Shown in pieces: positions 30,320 through 38,510 of a stretch of DNA of 64,000 bases. Each line of letters starts with the position of its first letter. Positions within the stretch are counted from its first letter, which is position 1. Source of the stretch: an uncultured OCS116 cluster bacterium (GTDB lineage Bacteria > Pseudomonadota > Alphaproteobacteria > Rhizobiales > TMED25); NCBI GenBank assembly GCA_902613795.1, contig CACMIP010000004.1:1-64000 (forward strand). Direction: 5' to 3'. Position numbers and translations under genes: made by a program. The notes beneath the pieces are model-generated. The model saw only the letters and a list, made by a program, of their open reading frames with translations, did not search any database and was not told the origin of the DNA.

Positions 30320-31519
30320 ATGGCTAAAAAAGAACAGGGCCCTCTAACTGGCATTAAGGTGCTAGACTTAAGCAGAATATTGGCGGGTCCATTTTGTACT
30401 ATGAATCTTGGAGATATGGGTGCAGAAATCATCAAGATTGAGCAACCCGGAAAAGGTGATGACACAAGAGCGTGGGGCCCTCCATTTGCAGGGAGTGAAG
30501 CTGCATATTTCCTCGGTATTAACAGAAATAAAAAAAGTGTAACATTAAACTTAAAATCTGAGGAAGGTATCGACATCCTTAAACGACTACTCAAGGAAGC
30601 TGACGTTCTAATAGAAAATTTTAAGTATGGCACAATGGATAGCTATGGGATCAGTGACGAATGGAGAGAGAAAGAAGCACCTCAGCTCATACATTGTCAG
30701 ATTACAGGATATGGTGGTAGAGGTCCAAGAGGTAAAAGACCAGGGTATGACTTTCTGCTTCAAGCTGAAAGTGGGCTAATGAGTATCACAGGTGAAGAAA
30801 ATGGAGAACCGATGAAAGTTGGTGTTGCATTAGTCGATATATGTACAGGGATGAATGCAACAATATCTATTTTGGGAGCATTAAATTCCAGATACAACAC
30901 TGGTAAAGGGCAAAAAGTAGAGACCAGCTTGTACACAACCAGCATTTCGATGTTAGTTAATGTCGCGGCTAATCACCTTGTTAGCGGTAAGCCAGCAAGA
31001 CGATTTGGAAATGGGCATCCAAATATCGTGCCCTACAGGACTTTTGAGGCGAAAGATGGTAGTATTGCTATCGCTGTTGGAAATGATACTCAGTTTGCAA
31101 AATTTGCCGCATGTTTGAACAAAGAAGAGTGGGCAACAGATACAAGGTTCACTAAAAATGCTGATCGAGTAATAAACAGACAATTAATCGATCAAGAAAT
31201 ACAAAATGTTATTGCAAACAAAACAGTTACAGAATGGCTTGAGAAGTTATTGAGCTCAGACATACCTGCAAGTGCTGTGAATTCTGTTGAAAGTGCACTG
31301 GCAGATGAACAGACTATAGCCAATGACATGGTAGTAAATATAGAACATTCAGAAGCTGGAACACTCAAGATGTTGGGTGTCCCATATAAATTTTCTGATA
31401 CACCAGCTCAGATAGATAAAGCACCACCACTTCTTGGAGAAGATAATAATGATGTCTTATCCTCCCTTGGATACGACGAAGAGTATATAAAAGACCTTCA
31501 TACAAAGAACGTTATTTAA
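30320..31519 (+). CDS. Family III (CaiB/BaiF) CoA-transferase
   Basis: Transfers CoA between acids through an aspartyl-CoA intermediate. It starts TGIKVLDLSRILAGPFCTMNLGDMGAEIIKIE, standard for the family; KPGYDFLLQAESGLMSITG is near residue 148 and the likely catalytic Asp is in VALVDICTGMNA near residue 175. Length 399. It is 17 bases after the crotonase and 13 before the next CoA-transferase subunit, so it probably activates or recycles the acid handled by the operon. The substrate cannot be told from sequence. Confidence 0.9.
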   Translation: MAKKEQGPLTGIKVLDLSRILAGPFCTMNLGDMGAEIIKIEQPGKGDDTRAWGPPFAGSEAAYFLGINRNKKSVTLNLKSEEGIDILKRLLKEADVLIENFKYGTMDSYGISDEWREKEAPQLIHCQITGYGGRGPRGKRPGYDFLLQAESGLMSITGEENGEPMKVGVALVDICTGMNATISILGALNSRYNTGKGQKVETSLYTTSISMLVNVAANHLVSGKPARRFGNGHPNIVPYRTFEAKDGSIAIAVGNDTQFAKFAACLNKEEWATDTRFTKNADRVINRQLIDQEIQNVIANKTVTEWLEKLLSSDIPASAVNSVESALADEQTIANDMVVNIEHSEAGTLKMLGVPYKFSDTPAQIDKAPPLLGEDNNDVLSSLGYDEEYIKDLHTKNVI

Positions 31520-31532
31520 AAATCAAATTTTT

Positions 31533-32426
31533 ATGATTGATAAAACTTCAACAGTACAAGACGCAATAAAGAATAATGTAAATGCTGGAGATAATATATT
31601 TATTGGTGGCTTTGGTCACTTAATACCATTTTATCTATCCCATGAGCTAATTCGTCAAAAAATACAAGATTTAACCATTTGCCGATCGGGAGCCGATATT
31701 TTATTTGACCAATTAATAGCATCTGAAATTGTAAAAAAAGTAATCTTTGGTTATGTTGGAAATCCAACTGTTGGTCTGTCGCACTCATTCAGTAGAGCAT
31801 ACAAAAAAAAATCGATAGAAATTGAAGAGTGGACAAACCAGTCGATCATAATGAGATTACATGCGGCAAGGATGGGTGTTAGTTTTATCCCATCAAAGAT
31901 TCTTCAGATTGGTGATAAGCCAAGTAATATTCGTCATCTAAAACAAGTTACATGTCCATACACAGATCATAAGTTTTCAGCGATTCCTGCACTAAAGCCT
32001 GACATTGCACTCATACACGCACAAAGTGCTGATAAGTACGGAAACATTCAAATGTGGGGTATTGATGGTGACACTGTTGAAGGGGCACTGGCATCAGATA
32101 AGATTATTGTCAGTGTAGAAAAAATTATTAGTAATTCAAAGATAAAAGAGGCACCAGAAAAAACAGTTATACCATCACACAGAGTTTCTAACATTATTGA
32201 ACTTCCATGGGGTGCATACCCATCATACGTTTCGGGCTTTTATTCGAGGGATGATGATCATTATATCGAATATGATACAACATCAAGAGATGAGGATAAA
32301 CTATCTAGCTACCTTAAAAATTGGGTTCATGATGCTAGAAATATACAAGAATACAAGAAGTTAATTGGAAGTACAAAAATCAAAGAGCTTGAAGAGGGTC
32401 TGTGTGGAGTAAAAAATGAAGATTGA
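31533..32426 (+). CDS. Family I CoA-transferase-like alpha subunit (GctA/IpdA-like)
   Basis: The 297 residues resemble subunit A of glutaconate-type CoA-transferases and the related IpdA of steroid ring degradation: AGDNIFIGGFGHLIPFYLSHEL near residue 18, VIFGYVGNPTVGLSHSF near 68 and KPDIALIHAQSADKYGNIQ near 156. The end overlaps the beta subunit by 11 bases, typical of a two-subunit enzyme. Two CoA-transferases of unrelated families in one operon suggest that one of them is really a CoA-thioester hydrolase or ring-opening enzyme. Confidence 0.85.
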   Translation: MIDKTSTVQDAIKNNVNAGDNIFIGGFGHLIPFYLSHELIRQKIQDLTICRSGADILFDQLIASEIVKKVIFGYVGNPTVGLSHSFSRAYKKKSIEIEEWTNQSIIMRLHAARMGVSFIPSKILQIGDKPSNIRHLKQVTCPYTDHKFSAIPALKPDIALIHAQSADKYGNIQMWGIDGDTVEGALASDKIIVSVEKIISNSKIKEAPEKTVIPSHRVSNIIELPWGAYPSYVSGFYSRDDDHYIEYDTTSRDEDKLSSYLKNWVHDARNIQEYKKLIGSTKIKELEEGLCGVKNED

Positions 32427-33156
32427 CTATAGAGAATATAGCCCTAATCAGAGGATTGCAATAATCGCAGCATCCGAACTTGTGGGGTATAAGTCCTGTT
32501 TTGTCGGAATTGGTATCCCATCGGACGCAGCATGCTTGGCAAAACTCAGTGTCGAACCAGAGCTCAATCTTATTTATGAGTCAGGCGCAATCGGAGCTCT
32601 ACCGCTGTCTAAATCTTATTCAACTGGTAGTCCATCAATCGCACATGGTGCAGATATGATAACAGATAGTCTCTCCGTGTTTTCAGATTTGCAGGCCGGT
32701 AGAATAGATGTTGGTTTACTATCTGCAGCACAAATCGATAAATTTGGAAACTTAAATTCAACCGTTATTGGAGACTATGATGAACCAAAAATAAGGATGG
32801 TCGGGTCGGGCGGAGCGCATGATATTGCATGTTTAATACCAAATTTAATTGTTCTGATGCCCCATGATCCGAGGCGGTTTGTTGACACTGTTGATTTTGC
32901 AACGAGCCCAGGCTCTGGAAGGGATATTAAGAAAATTAGAGACCAATTAAATTTGCCAGAAGGTCCCTCAATTCTTATAACAGATAAAGCAAAATTTATT
33001 ATGTCGGACGAAGGTTGGTTGCTGCATAGTATACTTGATAGTTTTACCTTTGCAGAGGCAACTGAAGGATTACCATGGTCTTTAAAACCTCCTATTTCCT
33101 GTCCAATTGAGACAGATCCAGCAATAATTTCTGCATTGGCGCAAATCAATTATTAA
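32416..33156 (+). CDS. Family I CoA-transferase-like beta subunit (GctB/IpdB-like)
   Basis: Partner of the preceding gene, 246 residues. CFVGIGIPSDAACLAKL near residue 29 and YESGAIGALPL near 54 carry the segment where true transferases keep their catalytic Glu; GRIDVGLLSAAQIDKFGNLNST near 95 is also characteristic. The Glu is present, but IpdAB-type hydrolases share much of this sequence. It is convergent with the aminotransferase gene; the two reading frames overlap by 11 bases. Confidence 0.85.
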   Translation: MKIDYREYSPNQRIAIIAASELVGYKSCFVGIGIPSDAACLAKLSVEPELNLIYESGAIGALPLSKSYSTGSPSIAHGADMITDSLSVFSDLQAGRIDVGLLSAAQIDKFGNLNSTVIGDYDEPKIRMVGSGGAHDIACLIPNLIVLMPHDPRRFVDTVDFATSPGSGRDIKKIRDQLNLPEGPSILITDKAKFIMSDEGWLLHSILDSFTFAEATEGLPWSLKPPISCPIETDPAIISALAQINY

Positions 33157-34516
33157 CTACTTCATTCACACTTTGAAGAGTGACATCGAGTATAGTGTCA
33201 ATTTCATTATTACTGATACAGAAAGCAGGTGCGAAACCAATTGTATCACCTGCTGGCATTGCTCGAGCTAAAACACCATTTTTTGCCATCCTCGTTACTA
33301 TCTCTTGAGATAATTGTCCCTGTTTTTCAAAAAATTTCCTATTTTTTTTATCTTTAACAAGCTCAATAGCAGATAGTAACCCAATCCCTCTTACATCACC
33401 TATTTGAGGGTGATCTTGAAATTTCTCTTTTAGTTTGAAATTAAAGTATTCGGATATATCCTTACCTTTTTTAATAAGTTGATGATTATCTATATGATTT
33501 AAATTCGCGACTCCAGCTGCGCAAGATATTGGGTGGGCAGAATAGGTTGAACCATGTGTCCAAACACCGTATTTATCGGTTGCATCCCTAATTACATTGG
33601 ATATTTTTTCTGATAATATAGAACCTGATAGGGGAGAGTATGCCGAGGTAATTCCTTTGGCGACAGTGATCATATCAGCTTCGATCCCAAAATAATCAAC
33701 ACCAAACATTTTTCCTAGTCTGCCAAAGCCGGTCACAACCTCATCTGATATAAGCGCAACATCGTATTTCTCTAAGACATTTCTAAGTCTTGGCCAGTAA
33801 TTCTGTGGTGGAGGTACTAGTCCACCATTTCCAATAACAGGCTCAGCAATAAACCCAGCTACAGTATCTGGATTTTCTTTTAAAATTAGCTCTTCGAGCT
33901 GGTCCGCGCAGAATTTGGAATATTCATCTTCTGTTTGATCTAAATCAGCTCTGTGGAAATAAAATGCAGGCTCCGTATGAAGTATTCCCTCGATAGGTAG
34001 ATCGTAATTGGTATGATATGTTTTTATACCTGTGAGGCTACCTGTAAAAATACTTGCTCCGTGGTATCCACCCCTCCTCGATATTATTTTCTTTTTCTTC
34101 GTGTGACCGATAAGATTGTTGTAATACCACAATAATTTTATGTTAGTGTCATTAGCGTCAGAGCCAGACAAACCAAAATATATTTTTTTCATGTTATTCG
34201 GTGCCCTCTCAATAACCATGTCAGATAATTTGATTGAAGCCTGAGTAGCATTTCCATAATAACAATGATAATATGCAAGCTCTTCTGCTTGTTTTTTAAT
34301 CGCGTCAATAATATCTGTACAGCCATAACCAACATTTACACAATACAGTCCAGAAAAAGCGTCTATGAATGAGTTACCTTGGGCATCTATTATCTCTACA
34401 CCCTTTGCAGTTTTCATTATTCTATTATCGATTTCACCGCGTTCAAATTTTGCGAGATGAGTCATAGGGTGGATTAAATATTCTCTATCTATTTTTTCGT
34501 ATTCGTTTAAATTCAT
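33146..34516 (-). CDS. Class III (omega) aminotransferase
   Basis: A PLP-dependent aminotransferase related to beta-alanine/taurine/putrescine-pyruvate enzymes. The PLP lysine is in VAKGITSAYSPLSG near residue 283, with SDEVVTGFGRLG near 252 and FIAEPVIGNGG near 215. I chose the ATG at 34516 (MNLNEYEKIDREYLIHP), which fits family N-termini, over the ORF-track start 54 bases upstream; neither has a clear ribosome binding site. It may supply aldehyde or keto-acid substrates for neighbouring catabolic genes. Confidence 0.9.
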   Translation of the reverse strand: MNLNEYEKIDREYLIHPMTHLAKFERGEIDNRIMKTAKGVEIIDAQGNSFIDAFSGLYCVNVGYGCTDIIDAIKKQAEELAYYHCYYGNATQASIKLSDMVIERAPNNMKKIYFGLSGSDANDTNIKLLWYYNNLIGHTKKKKIISRRGGYHGASIFTGSLTGIKTYHTNYDLPIEGILHTEPAFYFHRADLDQTEDEYSKFCADQLEELILKENPDTVAGFIAEPVIGNGGLVPPPQNYWPRLRNVLEKYDVALISDEVVTGFGRLGKMFGVDYFGIEADMITVAKGITSAYSPLSGSILSEKISNVIRDATDKYGVWTHGSTYSAHPISCAAGVANLNHIDNHQLIKKGKDISEYFNFKLKEKFQDHPQIGDVRGIGLLSAIELVKDKKNRKFFEKQGQLSQEIVTRMAKNGVLARAMPAGDTIGFAPAFCISNNEIDTILDVTLQSVNEVVNN

Positions 34517-34605
34517 TGTTATGTTATTATTGTAGTGAAAATTACACTTTAATACGTATGTGTAAATCATTCAATATTTGATAATGAAATTAAAGGAATA
34601 TGATT

Positions 34606-34935
34606 ATGAGTTTTTTTGAAAAAATGAAGGTGGCAAGAGAAAATAAAGATCATCTTGCATTCGGTGAGTTGCTATCTGAAAATTATACATTTGTCAGACA
34701 TCAGACTGGAACAACGATGAATAAAGAAGAAACCCTAGCAATGATTCAGGGATTTTTTAACAGTGACGCTTTCAATGTTGAAAGTCACAGATGCGTTTAT
34801 GAGAATGATGATATTCTTGTAGAACACATGGTAATAGCTTTCCCTGATAATACGAAAGAAGCTGTATTAGCGGCATACACCAAAAAAGATGGGAAATTTG
34901 TTCAATGTGAAACTGGAGCAACAAAGATTGGATAA
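34606..34935 (+). CDS. NTF2/SnoaL-like small protein
   Basis: A 109-residue protein with the cone-fold pattern of SnoaL-like proteins: helical start MSFFEKMKVARENKDHLAF, then LLSENYTFVRHQTG and alternating strands to the C-terminus. I prefer the second ATG at 34606, eight bases after AAAGGA; the first ATG at 34600 is too close to that site. These proteins may be enzymes or binding domains; no function can be named. It is followed by the possible structured RNA at 34941-35038. Confidence 0.65.
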   Translation: MSFFEKMKVARENKDHLAFGELLSENYTFVRHQTGTTMNKEETLAMIQGFFNSDAFNVESHRCVYENDDILVEHMVIAFPDNTKEAVLAAYTKKDGKFVQCETGATKIG

Positions 34936-34940
34936 GTATA

Positions 34941-35038
34941 GTGTGGGTAAGTGAAATCAACCTTTAGGGATTAATAGGGATATGTTGATATAGTATGTAA
35001 GATGAGGTTTGGTTATACTAACTATCATCTACCCACAC
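34941..35038. ncRNA. Possible structured RNA in a convergent intergenic gap
   Basis: GTGTGGGTA at 34941 and TACCCACAC ending at 35038 are perfect 9-base inverted repeats closing a region with two further helices: ATCAAC/GTTGAT (34956-34961 with 34984-34989) and TAGTAT/ATACTA (34991-34996 with 35015-35020). The second can be extended by TGATA/TATCA (34986-34990 with 35023-35027), which competes with the first hairpin. The region is between convergent genes, so it could be a small RNA or a bidirectional 3' structure. No clear promoter or T-run was seen, and strand is undecided. Confidence 0.25.
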
Positions 35039-35076
35039 ACAATGAAAACGGTATGGTTTTATCTTTGGATCACTTT

Positions 35077-35895
35077 TTATATATTTTTTCCTTCACCATG
35101 CACGTGTTTTTCAATATGTCTTGATGGTGACTGACCATTTATATCTACACCCATTGGTGACCAAGTACAAACATTGGTTGTTTTTGTCCAAACTGTTTTA
35201 TTTTCACCAGGTACAAAAAATTCTACAAAATCGCAGTTTTTTTCATTTGTATAAAACCAATGTGGTTCGTTCTCAAAATTATATAAAACATCATACTTTT
35301 CAAGTTTTGTCTCTATGCCATCGAGAACTGCTATGACTTCACCCTCAGTAATTAGCTGGTAGTGCTCTGCCCCAACATGATAATGCTCAGGACAGGATGT
35401 GTTTTTTGGGTATATTATTAATTCACCTTTCACTGAGTCTGTGCCAGCAAGGAGCTCTGATAATAAATATACCCTCTTTCTATCATCATGCTCGGATTTT
35501 AGAATTGGCTCATTCCCCCAATTAATTATGTTAATTTGTGAGTCAAAGGCATCAGAAGCATTGCTTTCAAATATTTTATAATTATTTATTTTTGTTATTG
35601 CTAACTCCGTATCTCCGGACGTACTTAGTTGAATTCCCCTTTTGCCCTTTATAAATACAATCTGATCTTTATTTAAGTCACCGTCAGATATCTTTATACC
35701 TCCCGATAATATTTGTATCCAGCTAATGTTGCTATCTTTGTTTAAGTAATCTAGTTGTACTTCATTTGAAAGTTTATAATAATCAATTGTTATTCTGCTA
35801 TCATCAAGATCGTCTTTTCGTAATAAATTCTTACAAAGGATATCTTGGTCTATCTCAATGTATTCAGCATCATCAAATTTTTTTACAATTGGCAT
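35077..35895 (-). CDS. Two-cupin protein of unknown substrate
   Basis: 272 residues with a diverged N-terminal cupin and a clearer C-terminal cupin. The second shows PEHYHVGAEHYQLITEGEV near residue 168, with His residues and Glu placed as metal ligands, and ENEPHWFYT near 209 for the later His. Cupins of this shape include dioxygenases, isomerases, sugar epimerases and several DMSP lyases, but I cannot match any of these specifically. The tail is His-rich (HIEKHVHGEG). It stands alone on the minus strand. Confidence 0.65.
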   Translation of the reverse strand: MPIVKKFDDAEYIEIDQDILCKNLLRKDDLDDSRITIDYYKLSNEVQLDYLNKDSNISWIQILSGGIKISDGDLNKDQIVFIKGKRGIQLSTSGDTELAITKINNYKIFESNASDAFDSQINIINWGNEPILKSEHDDRKRVYLLSELLAGTDSVKGELIIYPKNTSCPEHYHVGAEHYQLITEGEVIAVLDGIETKLEKYDVLYNFENEPHWFYTNEKNCDFVEFFVPGENKTVWTKTTNVCTWSPMGVDINGQSPSRHIEKHVHGEGKNI

Positions 35896-35988
35896 TTTTT
35901 TGTCCTGTTTGCATACATTTAATTATGAGGATATAATTTTTATTTAGCCTAGTAAACTGTTTTAATATGCCTATATGAATATACGAAT

Positions 35989-36201
35989 ATGATTAACGAA
36001 CTTAAATATACATTAGTACTGTTAGCAATTTTTCTCATATCGGGGTATATCTTTCATAGGATTAAGTCGCGCGAAATTAGGAATTTAGAAGTGCCACATT
36101 TTCTAAGCAGGATTGCAAATATCCTTGGGTTGGTGATAATAATTTCTTTCGCATTAGGTATTACTATGGCAGTTATTACAGTAGTAAAATTATTAGATTG
36201 A
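35989..36201 (+). CDS. Small two-helix membrane protein
   Basis: 70 residues with hydrophobic segments at about 8-25 and 44-66, separated by a basic loop (HRIKSREIR). No family is recognised. It ends 9 bases before the pirin gene and begins the plus-strand run that leads to proteorhodopsin. No ribosome binding site is evident, so translation is not certain, but the two clean membrane segments support a real gene. Confidence 0.5.
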   Translation: MINELKYTLVLLAIFLISGYIFHRIKSREIRNLEVPHFLSRIANILGLVIIISFALGITMAVITVVKLLD

Positions 36202-36210
36202 AGGATTGAT

Positions 36211-37113
36211 ATGTCATTTAGGCCAATAACAACTATCTCAAAACCAAAACCTGTCATTGAAGGGGCAGGAGTCTCTCTTGATAGAGTCTTCGGCTTCACG
36301 GAGCCAGAAAAATTTGACCCATTTTTACTTTTAGACGATTTCAGAAATGATGACCCAGAATGTTATAAGGCTGGGTTTCCATGGCATCCCCATAGAGGTA
36401 TTGAAACGATAACATATGTCTTGGAGGGAACTGTAGAACACAAAGATAGCTTAGGAAATACAGGATTATTATCGGGTGGTGATGTTCAGTGGATGACTGC
36501 TGGGTCGGGAATAATGCATCAAGAAATGCCTCAGGGTAATAAGAATGGTCAGATGCATGGCTTTCAATTATGGGCAAATCTCCCCTCAGAAAAAAAAATG
36601 ACAACGCCAAGGTATCAAGATATTAATATATCAAATATACCCGTTATTGAAGATGACGATGGATCAAAAATTAAAGTCATCGTTGGTAATTATAGAGGGA
36701 TTTTAGGACCGGTTGATGGCATCGCCGCCGAGCCAGAGTTTTTGGATATATCCATACCTCCGCGTACCCATAAAGTAATAAAAATAGATACATACAAGAA
36801 GACTTTTGCGTATATTTTTGATGGTAAGGCAGATTTCAAATATGCTTCAGCTCCAGCCGGAATTAGAGTTGAAAAAGAGTTTGAAGGGAGGGAATTAAAT
36901 ATACGAGATTTATCGGGTAATAAAACCTTGATATACTTTGATCCCGGAGAGTTTGTCTCTCTTCATACAGGTGAAGAAGGTGTCAGGTTCCTTCTTGTTT
37001 CAGGAAAGCCAATTAGAGAGCCGATTGCATGGCATGGTCCAATCGTTATGAATTCAAGAAATGAGCTGATGCAAGCGATGCATGATTTAAATACGGGGCA
37101 ATTTATTAAATAA
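36211..37113 (+). CDS. Pirin family protein
   Basis: A bicupin with a single metal site in the N-terminal domain: WHPHRGIETITYVLEG near residue 52 and SGIMHQEMP near 98 supply the His-His-His-Glu ligands. Length 300 is normal. Bacterial pirins have been reported as quercetinases and as partners of metabolic enzymes; the role here is unknown. The start has AAGGA upstream. Confidence 0.9.
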   Translation: MSFRPITTISKPKPVIEGAGVSLDRVFGFTEPEKFDPFLLLDDFRNDDPECYKAGFPWHPHRGIETITYVLEGTVEHKDSLGNTGLLSGGDVQWMTAGSGIMHQEMPQGNKNGQMHGFQLWANLPSEKKMTTPRYQDINISNIPVIEDDDGSKIKVIVGNYRGILGPVDGIAAEPEFLDISIPPRTHKVIKIDTYKKTFAYIFDGKADFKYASAPAGIRVEKEFEGRELNIRDLSGNKTLIYFDPGEFVSLHTGEEGVRFLLVSGKPIREPIAWHGPIVMNSRNELMQAMHDLNTGQFIK

Positions 37114-37139
37114 TTAAAAAACAGCAAGAAGGAGAAAAA

Positions 37140-37514
37140 ATGATCAAAAATAAATTATTTGTGAAGGGGGGATGCCCTTTTTCATATAAGTTCATAATTT
37201 TTCTGAATGAGATAAATAAGCTTGAAGATTTTGATATTAATGTCGCTCATGCCGATGAACCATCGTATGAAGAAATTACTATGTATATACTTGAAAAATC
37301 AGGTCAAAAAGCAAGTTTCCCGACCGTCGAAACCGATGATGGTATCTTCCTCGTGGGGTCTGACGAGTTAATTTTACATTATTCTGAGATTTATAAAACA
37401 AACAGGGATAATATAAAAATGCTAAATTATTGGGAAAAAAATATGATGCCGAGAATGCGGAATGTAATAAAGCAATTAAGAGAAGCAAACGAGAGAATTG
37501 AAAGCCTAAGTTAA
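37140..37514 (+). CDS. Glutaredoxin/GST N-terminal-like thioredoxin-fold protein
   Basis: 124 residues. The N-terminus GGCPFSYKFIIFLNE has one cysteine at the active-site position (CPFS), as in monothiol glutaredoxins and some GSTs. FPTVETDDGIFLVGSDELILHY near residue 60-80 matches the cis-Pro and the glutathione-binding Ser of the GST N-terminal domain. There is no full C-terminal GST domain, only a short helical tail. It probably uses glutathione, whose synthetase is encoded at 16775. Confidence 0.6.
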   Translation: MIKNKLFVKGGCPFSYKFIIFLNEINKLEDFDINVAHADEPSYEEITMYILEKSGQKASFPTVETDDGIFLVGSDELILHYSEIYKTNRDNIKMLNYWEKNMMPRMRNVIKQLREANERIESLS

Positions 37515-37527
37515 AATAGTGTGAAAT

Positions 37528-38178
37528 GTGAGTCTTAATCAGAGTATTGATATATATTGTGAGAGAATATCTCCTGAAATATTCGCTGAACCAATAAACT
37601 TTTTCACAAATATTGCTTTTTGGGTTGCCTTCTTTTTATTACTAAAAAAATATAATAAAAAAAATTATGAACATGTAAATTTAAGAATTTATTCCATAAT
37701 ACTCATCTCTCTTGTTCTTATAATTGGTACAGGAAGTTTCCTTTTTCATTTATTTGGCAATGTATGGTCATTACTAGCTGACACAATTCCAATAATGATT
37801 TTTATCATCCTATACCTATATCTTGCCGTCCGTTTCTATCTTGAGCAAACGCAAGTTATTTCTGTTTTTTCAATATTTTTATTTTTATTCTTAAATTATT
37901 CTTTGAGTTATCTTGGCGTTGAGGAGATATCGTCATATCTTATGGCTCTATTTTCTATGTTGATTATTGCTTGTATTGCTTATAGAAAAAATAAAAGGAA
38001 TATCTCATACGGACTATTTCTCGCATCTTTCATCTTCATGTTGTCTCTTGGATTTAGGCAACTTGATTTATTTACTTGTGCACAATTTTCACATGGCACA
38101 CATTGGATATGGCATATTTTAAACTCGATATTGTTATATACTCTTGTTGTATTATTTATTGAAAGAAAAATTCGATGA
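37528..38178 (+). CDS. Ceramidase-like (CREST superfamily) membrane protein
   Basis: 216 residues with about seven hydrophobic segments. Conserved CREST residues are visible: Ser and His in GTGSFLFHLF near residue 70, Asp in WSLLADTIPIM near 85 and two His in HGTHWIWHILN near 190. This set forms a zinc site in alkaline ceramidases and adiponectin receptors. The natural substrate in bacteria is unknown; an amide-linked lipid would be consistent with the OlsB-like gene in the window, but that is a guess. The start codon is GTG. Its stop overlaps the cutA start by 4 bases. Confidence 0.75.
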   Translation: MSLNQSIDIYCERISPEIFAEPINFFTNIAFWVAFFLLLKKYNKKNYEHVNLRIYSIILISLVLIIGTGSFLFHLFGNVWSLLADTIPIMIFIILYLYLAVRFYLEQTQVISVFSIFLFLFLNYSLSYLGVEEISSYLMALFSMLIIACIAYRKNKRNISYGLFLASFIFMLSLGFRQLDLFTCAQFSHGTHWIWHILNSILLYTLVVLFIERKIR

Positions 38179-38510
38179 ATTTTATTATGATTTATTCGAC
38201 GTGCACCTCAGAAGATGAAGCGACGCATATTACAAAAATTTTATTGGATAAGAATTTGATTGCCTGCGGAAATATTATTCCAAAGATTTTATCCATTTTT
38301 AAGTGGGATAGTAAGATTTCCAGTGAAAGTGAATGTGCGATACTCTTAAAGACAATAGAAGAAAATTTTGATGGGATATCTGCTCTCATTAAAGAAAATC
38401 ATTCATATGAAATGCCATGCATTGTGAGCTTTCCCATCAATAATATTGACAAAGATTTTGGTGAGTGGATAAAGAAAATAACAAAAAAGTCGGCACCAAT
38501 AAATGAATAG
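38175..38510 (+). CDS. cutA: Divalent cation tolerance protein CutA
   Basis: Small trimeric protein with the family start MIYSTCTSEDEATHITKILLDKNLIACGNI, a FKWDSKI segment near residue 43 and the ending YEMPCIVSFPI and YGEWI-like FGEWIKK. Length 111. The biochemical role of CutA remains unclear, despite its historical link to copper tolerance. It overlaps the genes on both sides by 4 and 8 bases, so it is translated from the same message as the ceramidase-like and channel genes. Confidence 0.92.
   Translation: MNFIMIYSTCTSEDEATHITKILLDKNLIACGNIIPKILSIFKWDSKISSESECAILLKTIEENFDGISALIKENHSYEMPCIVSFPINNIDKDFGEWIKKITKKSAPINE

Noticed and set aside
32775-33149. 124-residue minus-strand ORF opposite the CoA-transferase beta gene
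   Set aside because: Shadow ORF lying over conserved coding sequence; no independent start signal.
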